Source of the DNA: Tubiluchus corallicola
Lineage: Eukaryota; Priapulida; Priapulimorpha; Priapulimorphida; Tubiluchidae
Assembly: GCA_030141605.1 (NCBI GenBank)
Contig: JAQGDQ010000117.1
Location: forward strand, 124,001-188,000
Direction: 5' to 3'
DNA: 64,000 nt
Within the stretch, counting starts at the first letter, position 1. Every line of letters begins with the position of its first letter. Shown here piece after piece: positions 34,400 through 54,406 of the stretch. The notes under the pieces were generated by a model. The model ran no database searches, was not told the origin of the DNA, and saw only the letters and a list, made by a program, of their open reading frames with translations. The position numbers and the translations under genes are program-made.

Positions 34400-35490
34400 G
34401 GATTCCTAATTGTCCAATATTTCTGAAGCCAAGTGGTTCTAATGTGATTTATCCCTGTCCACAGTATTCTACTTCCTTAAAATTTAAATTGAAAACATAA
34501 ATATTAGATGCAAGTGCCATACAAAGCTACACAAATTCCACTCTAATTCAGTAATCTTTGCAAATACTATATTTTTTATGCTAGAAACTTTTCAACTCTA
34601 GTTTGTCATAGTCACGTTAAAAAATTATAAAACAGTATTATATTATAGTATAAGATCACTGAAAAGGACATGCATCATGAATGGTAAAGTGACTTTAGCA
34701 TCACTGTAGTCGGGGCTTCTTTTTGCATTCTATAGTCAAGAAGCTTAGCTGCTGATTGCAGTGTGGTGCATGACAAATATATCTCATGCTATACTTTTGA
34801 AATTGGTCAAGTGACTATACTGCAAGATTTACAAGAGATATAATTAGATATTTAGACGATTTGTTACATTTTGGAGCAAATTCTAAAAGTAAATTGACTT
34901 GACCGCTAACTGGTGTAAGCATTTAACAAATTGCTAACCGTTTAACCATATTAACGAAACCTTGTATCTTTTCTGAGTTGGCGTACGCAATTAGCAATGT
35001 CCCGTTTATATAAAATTGTACTATTTATAACACTGTTTCAATTAATCTGGTTTAATAAGAAGCATCTAAACGGTAAATTACAAAAAGTTTTTCACTCAAG
35101 TATGTTACGAGTTTACCGCCATGTTGGACATTCTCACTGGTGCAAGTTAGATTTAAACCACCCCACTTGCTTGTGCAAGGAATGAATGAACTGTTTTAAC
35201 ATGGTATAATATGTTTTAACAATTAAATTAAAATGGTATGGCATGATTTGGAGAAGTTAATTGTGTTCATAATTCATTCACGTACTGAAGAAACACTGAG
35301 TTGAGTGAATTTCTATGATTGGTTTAAATATAATTTACTGAAGATGTAACATATGCTAGGTTTGAAACAAACATGTTCTCCCTTAGTAGAAGCGAACACT
35401 AGACAGATGCAGGACAATGGTGACCACAATGCACAAAAAACTTTGCAATAAATATGAACATTACTATGTAACAAGAGTAACAAAGTTAAT
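34400..35490. other. Region upstream of the IAP gene
   Basis: Should contain the IAP 5' UTR exon and promoter, but I cannot place a TATA box or untranslated exon with confidence. No other gene is recognised. Confidence 0.4.
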
Positions 35491-35491
35491 A

Positions 35492-35797
35492 CTATTTAAA
35501 GCACTTGGTGTTTGAAATAAAAGACTGCATTAAAACAAAAATTTGAGTGTTCGCAGAATTATCTAGGGTATGGTTCCCATGCAGTTCATTTGTTGCAAGC
35601 ATGTAAACAGTGATGTTAAAAGCTGAAGCTGACAAAAGAGTGCAGAGATTTATAAAAAAGTCATGTCTGGCCTGGTGGTAAAGAGGGCAGCTAATTAAGT
35701 AACGACTGCCTGTTTCATAAGCAGAATCACATTGACAAATAGGTGATACTAGCCTGACATAGGTGACATGGGTGATACATAGAAAATAGCCTGACAT
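35492..35797 (-). pseudogene. LINE C-terminal zinc-knuckle fragment
   Basis: A minus-strand frame of about 100 residues contains CQCDSAYETG followed by RYLISCPLYHQARHDFF. The pattern C-x-C...H/Y...C-P-L-Y-x-x-A-R is the cysteine/histidine motif found after the reverse transcriptase in many non-LTR retrotransposons. The rest of the element is not recognisable nearby, so this is a short remnant. The start is arbitrary; no functional start codon is claimed. Confidence 0.6.
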
Positions 35798-37079
35798 AGG
35801 TGATACAGTGTCTATCGTTATACAATGGGGCTAGAGTTAGGTAATTTCTTCATATTAGTTCGTCATGTGTATTCGATATTTTGTTAGGTATGACGTCAGT
35901 GTTAACCGACAGCTAATAACGTTTAACTGGTTACTTAAAAAGCCTAATCATCTGAGCCGTAACATCCAGGTAAGCAGTGCTATATTTAACAGAGCATTTG
36001 TTATAGTTATAAACTTAATCCTTTTTTATTGCTAATTCAGAAGTTATATCCAGAAACTAAATTAAATTATATTTAGAATCAGAAACCAAAAAAATAGCAC
36101 TAAAATTTTGGTAAAAAACACGAAATGAAGCTGTCATCATCATTATCATCATAATTATGCCCAATTACATCTATTGCAGACATTGGGTAGGCAGAACTTA
36201 AAATAAAAGAAATGTGCCTTCAAGATACGTAAACACAACAGTCACAGAAACGTAATTCATAGTACAGATAGCAAACAGTAGCACTTTTTGTTTCCCATCA
36301 GAAAAACTGTAGGAAGTTGCTAATTAAAAGATTTGAGAAATACTTAGCTTGAAAAACTTCAATGTAATTGTTACATAAGTGGGATGTAATTCTGAACTAA
36401 ATATTTATCTTGCATAAAACAGAATGCCTAAATCAAAAAACAACTAAACATATAAACATTTAACATATAAACTTATGCTGGCAAAACGCCAACGTTTTTT
36501 TATAGTCGTTTGCATGAGCAATTTAATTCTTAAAGTGAACTGAACTTTAATAACTATGTGGAAATATGCGTTTCTACTATGTGCCAAGAGCAGTACTTAG
36601 TTACAAACACACATACATAGCTTCTAGTACTTTACATATGAGCACTAGGATGGGCCCACTGCGCTTTCTCAAATCCTCATAATTAAGCTAATGATCACCT
36701 GACGTTTTGATCTTGTTTCAGACTAGCGATTTAAATTACATGATTAAAACCAAAGACTCAGTTCCTTCAAGTCTAGCAATAGCTTCAACTTTCAATAATA
36801 ACTTCAATTTTAATGACGACTTTAATCGTTTAATAAGTTATTAATCGCTAGGCCTTGAAAATTTTCCTAAACAGGTCCAGGAACTCGTTTTGGCAACAAG
36901 GGCGATCTTAAGATGGCGCATTTGTAATTGATTTCGGATCGTGGCCATGATTACATTATCTCAACTTGCACTTTTTGTGCGGACTTGGTTGAAAGAGTGG
37001 CCGATACTAGCCATCTATGTCTTCTTGGTCTTTTAGCAAGGTTTCAGTAACAACTATATATTATATTGCTTTAAGACTG
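35798..37079. other. Intergenic stretch, nothing recognised
   Basis: AT-rich sequence between two LINE remnants. No gene, tandem array or transposon terminus seen. Confidence 0.45.
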
Positions 37080-39270
37080 TCAAATCTAATCAGCATGGGA
37101 TATATTGCTCCTGTTGTGAGTCATGGATTCATCTTAACTGTTCTCGTCTAACAATCTCGGATTATACTTAATTATGTAGTGATAGTGATGCCTGGTTCTG
37201 CCATAACTGTTTAGCAAATATATTTCCTTTCAAGAAGATTCTCGTTGATGAAGATTTCTTATGGTCACCAGGTATATAAATATTCCTGATATAATCAACT
37301 ATAACGCCTTTAACTTATATTTAACGATAATTTAATTAAAAATGGTAATACTGAATATCTAGGCAAAGTCAGCCGAGAAACAAATTTCTCTAACAGTATG
37401 AACATTCTAAATGGCAGTAAATGTCATGATAGCGACCAATTCAATTCAATATTTCGTAATAATTACAATAATGCCAGACAATAACCTTTTATCAATTATA
37501 CATTTAAATATTAGGAGTATAAAATTTAACGCAAATTTTGATAAATTTCGTGCTTATGTACAGACGTTAGCACAAATTTTCCAAAAATTGCCCGTCTGAA
37601 ACTTGACTCATGGATAACATTGACTCCTCAATTAACTTACCTGGTTATAAGTCTTCATTTAATAATAGGACAATAGATAAAGGTGGTGGTGTTGTTGTAT
37701 TGTTTGTTAGAGAGGATTTGACCTTTATCATCCTTAGTGATCTCAATTATTCTGGCAATGATATTGTAGCCATTTTTATTGAGGTATTATGCAATCAGGA
37801 TAAAAACATTGTTATCGGCTCAATTTATCATCCTCCAGGTGAAGGCCCTCTACAGTTTATTGATAAAATCTTTGGCATAATATCCAAAGTCAAAAGCCAA
37901 GAGAAACAACTATATGCTACCGACGATTATAATATTAATTTGATTAGTCACCAAATCCACAATCATACCAAATACTTTTTAAATTCAAGGTTTACCAATT
38001 CTACATTCCCAACATTAACACGTCCTACAAGAATTATTAACTATTCAACCACATTCTATCAGCAACATTTTCACCAACGTCTTTCAGTACATTCTTAAAT
38101 CAATACAAGGAATATCGCAACAAATTAAATAGTCTTGTTAAAAGTCTAGAGATAAGCATAAATTAGAAATGTATAAAAACAATAAAAATGACATGGACAA
38201 CTATGAAATAAGTAATAAATAAAGGTAAAGTGCAAAACCAAATTAAATTAAATATTAATAATAAAATCGAAACAAACAACAAATTAATTACTTATAAATT
38301 CAATGAGTATTTGTTAATGTCGGACCATCACTTGCTGAGAAGAGTAACTTGTCAAATCATCAATTTAAGGAACACTTATAAGATAACTACTCCAATTCAT
38401 TCTTTTTAATCCAGTTGCTCTTAAGAATGTTCTTAATATATGCAAATTGTTATACACCAACATGAGTCTCTTGATAGACAACTACATACCTAGGACAATC
38501 GCGGATATATTTCCTCAAATATTAATACCTATAACTCATATTTTATTCAAATATTTTAGTAGTGGTATTGTTCCGATCAAGATGAAATAAGATCTTATAA
38601 CAGTAACACTCCATAAAGGCTGGCGACAACATGAACTTAAATAAATACCAACCAATGTCCTTACTACGCTTTTCTCTAAAATACTAGAAAAAAGTGTCCA
38701 CAATCAATTATGCAAATATTTTATCAAAAATAACATTCTTAACAATAACCAATTTGGATTCAGATCAGACCTATCCATTGAATAGCTTAAATTAAAGTTT
38801 GTGAACAAATTGTTAACACTATCAAAAACAACTCAATCTCTGTTGGCATTTTCTGCAACTCGTCTAAAGGATTCGACAACAGTGACCATGATATACTAAT
38901 TACAAAACTTTCTCACTATAGTGTGAGGAATTGCATATGTATGGTTTAATGATTATCTTTCTGTAAGAAGCCAATTAGTTAGATACAATAATTGTCTATG
39001 CAGCCCTCAATCCATGAAGTGTGGTGCACCACAAAGCTCCATTCTCGAGCCTCTATTATTTTTAATATACATCAACGACCTGTGTAATGTCTTAACCAAC
39101 AATAACCTATTTTAGTTTGCAGATGCCACCACGTTATTTTTTAATTTACATTCTTATTCTGTACCTGCAATAAACTCGATTCATTGAAATTCAGTCGATT
39201 TTATTTCCTCAACATTCTTTTCGCATTGTAATGTTACAGAAGTAGAAAATTTCAATAACATGTGAGTAGG
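37080..39270 (+). mobile_element. Dead CR1-like LINE, 5' part (PHD finger, endonuclease, RT)
   Basis: In order on the plus strand: a PHD-like zinc finger from 37106 (CSCCESWIHLNC...DAWFCHNCL then IFPF), broken by a stop; the start of an APE-type endonuclease near 37480 (LLSIIHLNIRSI); the rest of the endonuclease in a shifted frame at 37610-38098 (LPGYKSSFNNR, GGGVVVLFVRED, IGSIYHPPG); then reverse transcriptase pieces to about 39130, where the catalytic FADD motif reads FADA. Frameshifts and stops are frequent, so the element is inactive. Its reading continues at about 41970-42680 beyond an insertion. The clade (CR1/L2/Daphne-like) is inferred from the PHD plus APE plus RT order. Confidence 0.85.
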
Positions 39271-39398
39271 AACAGCAAAAGACCAATTGGTCACTAACTC
39301 TTCGCGGCTCCGTTTTTAACAACAATTTTTAATGGGCACAAATGAAAAAGCAAATAAAAATATCAAATCGTAAATATCTTATATCTAAAGATCCAAAG

Positions 39399-39565
39399 GC
39401 AAAACAAAAGGCAAACAAAAAATCAGCTCAAGGTTAAGCAAAACAAAAAACAAGCAAAAAATCCGCTCAAGGGTAAGCAAAACAAAAAGCAAACAAAAAA
39501 TCAGCTCAAGGTTAAGCAAAACAAAAGGCAAGCAAAAAATAAAAATATCAGCTCAAAGTAAGGCA
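39399..39565 (+). repeat. 39-bp degenerate tandem repeat
   Basis: About four units of a motif like GCAAACAAAAAATCAGCTCA followed by AGGTTAAGCAAAACAAAAG; the TCAGCTCAAGG core recurs near 39423, 39462, 39501 and 39548. It sits inside the sequence that interrupts the LINE at 37080-42690. Confidence 0.8.
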
Positions 39566-40107
39566 AACAAGAAAACAGCTTAAATCAAAGCTACATGTAA
39601 AGAAAGGGCGAATTTTTTTTTAGGTATTTGTTACTTTAAAGGGGGAGAACGTTGACAGTCCGAGGTTCTTTAATTACCCTTTCTTTGATGACCAAAGCCG
39701 AAAAAGCGTGAATAAATGAGAAACGTATTTATAAGCAGAATATGTACTTACTTGTGTTTTATATGGCTAAAAAACGATATATATTTTACAATGTTTACAA
39801 ACACAAACAACATTAACAGTGTAACAAACAAACAATATTAATTAACTTGAGTATAAGCATTGATTAAACCTAATATATTAGAAAACAATGCACTGCACTG
39901 TGTGCTTTAAGACACAGTGTCTGCACATTGCCAACGATTTAGTTTGGCAGAAGGCTTTTATAACATACAATATTCATAATACCTAAAAATAGGTTCATGT
40001 ACAAGTTTGAGATCACGAATGCTATGCAAGGTCAAAACTGCCTATGAATACGGCTTCAACGTGTTTAAAATCGCGACTGTTTTCCACTTGCAACAGTCCG
40101 CGACAAC

Positions 40108-40131
40108 ATATATATATATATATATATATAC
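40108..40131 (+). repeat. (TA)n microsatellite
   Basis: About twelve TA units inside the insertion that splits the plus-strand LINE. Confidence 0.85.
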
Positions 40132-40299
40132 ATAAATGGCGAACAAAATTTAGCATTCTAGCAAAAATAATAAAGCGAGGCAAGCATGTGGCATTCTCAG
40201 GCACTTATTTACAATTTGTTGAGTACTTACACAACCTAGAAGACTTCCTCATATTCTGTTAGTTCAATATTTAGCTACCCTGTTGTTTCTTTAAACTAT

Positions 40300-41970
40300 T
40301 TTCCTCTGCACTAGTTTGTAAATGTCACACTATGAGTACTTTTGATTAAATAGTATAATTTACTTATTTGCAATAAAGATCTACAAAAAGTTATTGAACT
40401 ATCTGCATTATTCAAGAGTTCTGCCCGATTGTGTTGAAGTGTATTAAGACCAATGATGTTTTAAATCGTGATTGAGAATGGAGACTACCTATTGCTGCTG
40501 TAGTTCCATAGGAATAAACATCTCTAACTTTTTGCAAGTAATTTTAATATGGTGTCGGTAAAGTGCCGTTATTATATTTAAACATAAATTTTAGCAATTC
40601 TAAATTGTATACATCTACGAGCTTTAGTATTTTTAAGTGTTTATAAAAAGGCGTTGCTCTATTTCTATGTGAAGAAAAACTAATGCATTAAATTTTCACA
40701 ATTCTATCTTGTGCGGCAGTTAGTGAGTGAAGAGTAGTGATGTTTGCTTTTCTCCATGACAGGATACTATAATGTAGATATCAGTGTACTAGTGCATAGT
40801 AGATTGATAACAGTGCTTTCGTGTTTATAAAATGTCATTTTTTATCAATTATACCAATAATAACTATCTTGTTAATTTTTAGTATTATTATCTGCATATG
40901 TGTTTGCCATTTCGTATTATTGTCTATACAAAGCCCGCATTATTTTATTGATGTAGCCTGTGTGAGTTCGTTGTTAAAGTAAATTTTTAAAGTAAATTGT
41001 ATAATTTCGTGGCTGAATATGATTTGTGGCTGATAATCATGTACTTTGTTTTTGTGTAATTATTTAACAGATAGTTTGTTGGCTTTCATCCAAATTGATA
41101 TTTTTCAAGTAACTCATTCGTTCATAGCTGAAGGTGGTATACGTATGAGTCAGTAAGGAATAAATTTGTGTCATCTGAATTGAAATTTGAGACGAGTGGC
41201 TTATCATTCATGTACATAAGAAACAATAATGGTCCTAGTGTCGAGCCTTGCAATACTCCACAGCTCATCTTAAGAAGCACAACTGTATATGTTGTCTATT
41301 AGTTAGGTAATTTGTTAATAATTTTAACGTGTTTTCCCTAATGCCGCAATGGTTAAGTTTGCGTAACCATTGCGTCATGAGAGACTAAATCGAATGCTTT
41401 GGATAAGTCGAGAAAAATTCTGCGTGTGTAAGTTCGATTATATAAGTTCTTCAGCATATTTTCAATACGTTTGGCTGTAGGTAAGGCTGTTGAATGTTTT
41501 TTTCAGAACCCAAGTTGGCACTTTGTTAGTATACTGCAAGAATTTACAAAACTGATGAGGCGGTTGTAGATAATACTTTCATAAAATTTTGATATGGGTG
41601 ACAGTATGCTGATCGGATAATAGTTTGTTGGGTTTTCAGGTGAGTTTGCTTTGAAAATAGGTGTTACTCTTGCAATTTTGTGAAAGTCAGGAAAAATTCC
41701 TTGCATAATTGACAGGTTAAAAAATTTGGTTAAGACAGGAACAATTTTGTTTGAAGCGAGCTGATAATATCTGATAGATGACCAGTAGATTTTGATTCAT
41801 TAAGCTTATCTATTTCGCTTTTTAATTCGGAAGAGATCACTGGAAAGAAAAGATTGTCTTACTATTGCTATTTGACAGTACGAGTCAAAGCTAACTGGGG
41901 TTGGTGGATTTTTTAGCCACATTTTTTCAAATAGACTGAAAAAACTCGTTAAAGGTGTTTGCAATTTCCA
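40300..41970 (-). mobile_element. Second dead LINE, inserted antisense into the first
   Basis: On the minus strand, from about 41950 downwards: the endonuclease-RT linker; RT motifs ARVTPIFKANSPENPTNYYP (41503-41706 frame); SKAFDLVSHD; QGSTLGPLLFLMYMND; and the catalytic box as NSDDTN instead of F/YADD. A downstream thumb region (KALLSIYYALVH) follows to about 40750, then C-terminal remnants to roughly 40300. The 5' end coincides with the point where the plus-strand LINE is interrupted, so this copy is 5'-truncated as usual for LINEs. Stops and frameshifts make it inactive. The exact 3' end is uncertain. Confidence 0.8.
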
Positions 41971-42690
41971 TCAATAGTTGATTGGTTTAAGCGGACAAAT
42001 TGTCATGGAACCTAACTAAAACAAAATGCGCTGTATTTCACTTTAAAAATAAAAGGCTTCCAAACGACATTAACCTGTATATTGATGTACAAGAAACGAA
42101 AGAATAAAAAGCCTCAATCGTATTAATTAACGAAAATCAATTCAATAAATTTAAAAATTGCTAAAAATCTGAGAATAATTAATTCTATTAAGAATAAACT
42201 ACACAAATCTCACCTTATAACACTCTGTAACTCATTGGTATTACCATACCTAAATTATTGTTGCATTATATGGGGTACATCTTATGCATCCGATTTAGTT
42301 AGTTTATCTAGCTACCAAAGAAAGTTTGTAAGAATACTAAACAATTCATCTAAAAGTACCACTAATGGTACGTCTTTATTTAATGAAGACTTGAATACGT
42401 ATCACTTATAATCTATATATGTCTATATGTCTGTAGCTGTCTATATGTGCAAAACATGCTACAGTTTGTTCCCCAATTCTTTTACAAATTCAATTACTGC
42501 GATTCCTAAATATCATCTTACAAGGTTCAATAGATATCATGTCTCCTACTGTGTCAGGCACTTTATTAAATTCACAAACCCTAATAACTGGTATGAAACA
42601 CAAGTAAAAATACACAAAACCACCTACAGTTTAAAAAAGTACTTGAAAAGAACCATCCTTGATTCATACTTATAATACAATCTTGATGCT
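41971..42690 (+). mobile_element. 3' part of the interrupted plus-strand LINE
   Basis: The plus-strand reading resumes with DWFKRTN, then, in a shifted frame, NLTKTKCAVFHFKNKRLP, the region just after the RT catalytic box. It continues with LCNSLVLPYLNYCCIIWG near 42225-42280 and the C-terminal frame 42427-42675 (HLTRFNRYHVSYCVRHF...LKKYLKRTILDSYL). Together with 37080-39270 it forms one element split by about 2.7 kb. The last frame ends in a TAA at 42673-42675. Confidence 0.8.
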
Positions 42691-42699
42691 TCCATTCAG

Positions 42700-45050
42700 T
42701 CGCAATGGTTGGCTTCCCGTTATTTATATGTAATTTAATGGCTCTATGTAATTTAAAACCTACACGGTGGTCGTTTCCTGCCCTCCTTTCCATCTTCCTA
42801 TTCATAATTTTGCTATTTTTTCCATTCCATCATGTCTACTAACCCGCCTAACCATTCTTTCATTCACTCGTTCATAACGCCTTTCGTTAAAACAAGCCAT
42901 GCTTTCAAGCTGTCACACAGCAATTCATTTATTTGGTTAGTTCGATTTCATCAATGACTCTTTACCCATACCTTCTCGTCTGAAGTGAAATGAATTGATT
43001 ATTATTATTATGACGATGATTATTATTAATATTTTTATTAATCAATAAAGTTATTAGGAATGAGTTTTGCTAGCAGTTTCAAGTCCTCGATCTATGTTCC
43101 ATAGCATAATTATTAGAAACTTAGAGATTTATTGGCATACAAAAAACATAACAACATTTAGTGAGATTTACAGGTGGCCATAACAAAAAAATACAAATTA
43201 ATACATTAAAATAAACGACTACAACATATCACAAAATTTAAAATAGGTTCTAATGACATAGTAAATTTAATTCAAGTTCCATTTATTATTATGTTTTGCA
43301 AGTTTTGACGGTTACTTTCAGTAACTTTCTTATTAAAAGCAAAACACAACTGTGTTTGCCTTTATTAGGCCGCCTGCTTTTTAACTTGCGACCATTTGTA
43401 GGCTATATCGCAAATGCAGGCTATATCGCATGTATGTAGGCTATATTGTAAACCTCTACAGGTGATTATTGTGTACTTAATATATGTGTAATAGTTTTGA
43501 CAGGCAGACAGACAGATGTAACTGAATGCCTTACTGATTCTCCATCTATACAATGTTTGCTTCACTGACCAGTTGGTATTGCCCTTTTAGGTAGAGAGGA
43601 CTCAATAGACTCGTCGATAACTGAGTAATTATTCCTTAAAACAAAAGCCTAAGCAAAGCCTGAATTATACAGTTTCAAATACATATAACTACTTGATGTT
43701 TCACAGCGTTGTCACAAAATCAAGTGACCCAGCCTTTTATGTTTTTGTTATTTTCCCAATGCAAGTTCAAGCCCAGAGCAAACTTAATATTATAGCATAA
43801 GGAAGAACTTCTTACATTTAAATAACAGAATTAGTGTTACTATAAACGCCCCCAAAAAGCTGAGTGTCCCCACTAGATGCATTCGCTGAGCTTCTCTGAG
43901 TTTACCATTTCTGACGAACTAAGCTTCTTGCTAATGGAGGCACTTCACTCACAGGTAAGGAATAATTGTGAATCTAAAGGCAAGAATTTTTGCCAGGAAA
44001 TGCATTTCATCCAAACTAAGAATGTACACTATGTGTTGCAAAAGTTCTTATAACTACGACAGTTGAGATACAGTAGTGAAAAAATATTAGATGATAATTA
44101 AGGATGGGGGAGGGATGAACTGAAGGAGCTGGGGACTGCGGATTGCAAAGGGAAGAATGTGACCCTTTTGGTCTTTGTTTAAGTTACGTACTATCTTGTC
44201 TACTATTTGACAGACCCAAGGCCAATTGTGCAATAAATTTCCAAGGCTTGCTTCACTGTGCTCATATATAATCTTCTGCATGATGTTAGTACATTCCAAT
44301 AGAGGTATCGTTGCACTGGCTTCATTTATTAGAGCGAGAATCATTTACTCGGCTTCCTTTTACATGAGTTTCCGTATCGGAAGGCGTGTGACTGAGTGCA
44401 CGTGAAGCTAGGCACATTGATACTCAATAATAATAATGGATAGAGAGCATTAAGGTGCACACTGCTCGAAGGCGCAACAACGTGTTGCTTATGCAGTCAG
44501 TGCAACTACGGTAACTAACGTAAGTAGCATTTTCATGGCTTCTTGTATTCAGGACATAAAAATGTGATTAGTAAAAAATTGCAAGGTGTCGTTAAGTAAA
44601 GTAAAGCTTTCGTGCGAAACGTTGAAAAAATGGTTTGTTTGCCTTTTCGTTTAGTAGTTTTGCTTATCCAAAGTTTTTAAATGTTGACAGTTAAATCGTT
44701 TTTTCATTTCCGTTTTTAACGAATATGAATTTAGAGATTGTCTGAGTAAACCTCCTCAATTAGACAGGATTTCGTTTCGACCGACAATTTTAGTATATTA
44801 AGAACTGAGATAGGATTAAATAAAGCTATTTCCGCTTATTAATCATTGTTTTCAGGACATGCGTAAGTGGATGAAGAAATGGGTGGATAATCATAATAAC
44901 AGCAATATTAGAATATCACTTTTATCAAAAGCCGAATGAAAATGCAACAAAATAAACCTGCATAACGTAAAATACGACCCATAATTATTTGAGTTTTCTA
45001 ACTGTGATTTCGACAATTTAATACCAATTTTTATATTCGTAGATATTTTA
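42700..45050. other. Region upstream of the globin gene
   Basis: No second gene is recognised. A minus-strand ATG frame at 44087-44344 has no known domain. A repeated GTAGGCTATAT-type motif occurs at about 43398-43445. The globin promoter must lie here or in the last few hundred bases, but it cannot be placed. Confidence 0.4.
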
Positions 45051-45093
45051 AGAAAACAGAAAAGACTGGGATCCATTGCTAAGACATATAGGG

Positions 45094-52252
<7,159 letters not shown>

Positions 52253-52391
52253 CAAAATTCTGTAAGTAAGAAATTTGGACAACTTATCGAAACAGACAGT
52301 TATATCACCCGCACGTTACAATTCTCTGGATAAATGTGAACGCAGTGTAAAATGATAAGTGAGAAATTTTACGTGAAAAAGATTAAATACC

Positions 52392-52774
<383 letters not shown>

Positions 52775-52809
52775 CAACTACCATGCAGACTTATTTTACT
52801 TTGATGATA

Positions 52810-53040
52810 TCAGGGCAAAGTGCGAAACCTTGTATGCTATAGAATGCCTAGGCATTTTATGGAACACAAGCCAGGTAAAGTGTGCAACAGTTTTGTGTAA
52901 TTCTTGTGTACTTTTCCTGGACATTTTATAGAACGTTGAAAAATTTTTAGGTAAAGTGAAAGTAAAATGATTGGTCAATTGATTAGATAAAATTTCCCTA
53001 GGCATTTTATATAATGTCAATTTTGTTCCAGAAAATATGA
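52810..53040 (-). repeat. Degenerate tandem repeat with GGCATTTTAT motif
   Basis: Three imperfect units of about 65-80 bp, each pairing AGGTAAAGTG or GGCAAAGTG with a CCTAGGCATTTTAT or CCTGGACATTTTAT block (the latter at 52848, 52917 and 52998). A similar block in opposite orientation is near 54285-54330. On the minus strand each unit would encode a KMPR-like string, but stops and drift argue against a protein. Confidence 0.5.
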
Positions 53041-54358
53041 GAAATAAGTCATGTTTTATGTACTTGCGAATTTCTGTGTTAAAATATGTAACTAGCATAT
53101 CAATTCACAGCTGCTGATTGTTGTACATAGTTGTGTTTGTTTTTGGATTCGGTAGAAAATGCGTGATCCTTAAAGCTGGTCATATTCTTGTAGATGTTGC
53201 CAGATTTATCTTTGAAAGCTATCCAGGGCACAGTTTTCATTGCCGAAATTTTCTATGATGGTTCTATGGATTATTGCACAGACCCTAATTGAGCTAGATT
53301 TTTCAATTTCCCATTACGGCTTTCAAATATGCCTGTTTAAATGGATCTGGTGCTAACAGAGTTGTATTGTAAACATTTAGATTCTGGATTCTCATGCAGT
53401 TGATGCTACTAGTTTGTCCATTTTAGCAATCAATTTGTAAATGTTAATTTACTGCCTTATTATAACTTTCTCCGAAACATGTAAGGATATCATAGGCCTC
53501 TCTGGCTCTCTCCATGCCATATTATTGTATAAAATATGTTGTATAGAGTAGATTATTCATATTTAGTTACATACGTATTAGGAAAAAACTTTATGGGTTG
53601 TTGTTTTATAGATTTTATTTTTTTGCGTCATTTTATGTTTATATGATCAGCGTAAGTGCGCATGCGCCTGCTGATTTCTTTCTTTTATACTATAAATGTC
53701 AATAAATAAAAATAAAAATAATCTGCCCTATACATTGTTATCTTTCTCTCATTTTAATGTATGAGTGGATATGTTCCATGATGCATATAAAAAAAAACGA
53801 ATCTATGACAGTAGATAACACTTTCTATGATTTTCTTATGGAAACCATTAACTAAAAAAAGACGTTCCAGATCCAAAGACATTTCCACTCTAGTTGTGCT
53901 TCATACAGGAAGCAGAAACAACTAGCTGCTCCGTGCTTAAAATAAGAGAACGATTTTGCACTAAATTAGAAACGGTTGACATATAAAGCTGTGAACGTTG
54001 CTCTTCTAACTGACGAAAAATACCAACGATTGAATAATCATGTAAATGGACTTAACATCAGTGCGAAAAAGCAGCCTTCTCATTATTGCTTAGGGTGCAC
54101 GATGTTAGGATTACCCGTCCCAAAAATATAAAAATGCCGCAGAAAAACGTCCTTTTTCACACTTTTCACGAAAAGTATATAGGTGTTATATGAAATTTTA
54201 TATACAATGTCTAAATTTTACACATTGCCTGTAACGTATCCATTATAATACATCAACCAACCATATTAATGGACAGTTGTACATTAACGAAAATATTTTC
54301 AGCATTTCATCAAATACCTAGGAAAAGTACAATTAAAACTAATAATTACACTACGGTA

Positions 54359-54406
54359 TGTGTGTGTGTGTGTTTGCGCGCGCGCGCGTGGGTGTGTGCG
54401 TGTGCA
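54359..54406 (+). repeat. (GT)n/(GC)n tract
   Basis: TG repeats interrupted by a CGCGCGCGCG run. Alternating purine-pyrimidine DNA of this kind is prone to adopt Z-form. Confidence 0.85.

Noticed and set aside
44087-44344. 85-codon minus-strand ATG frame upstream of the globin
   Set aside because: No recognisable domain and length within chance expectation.
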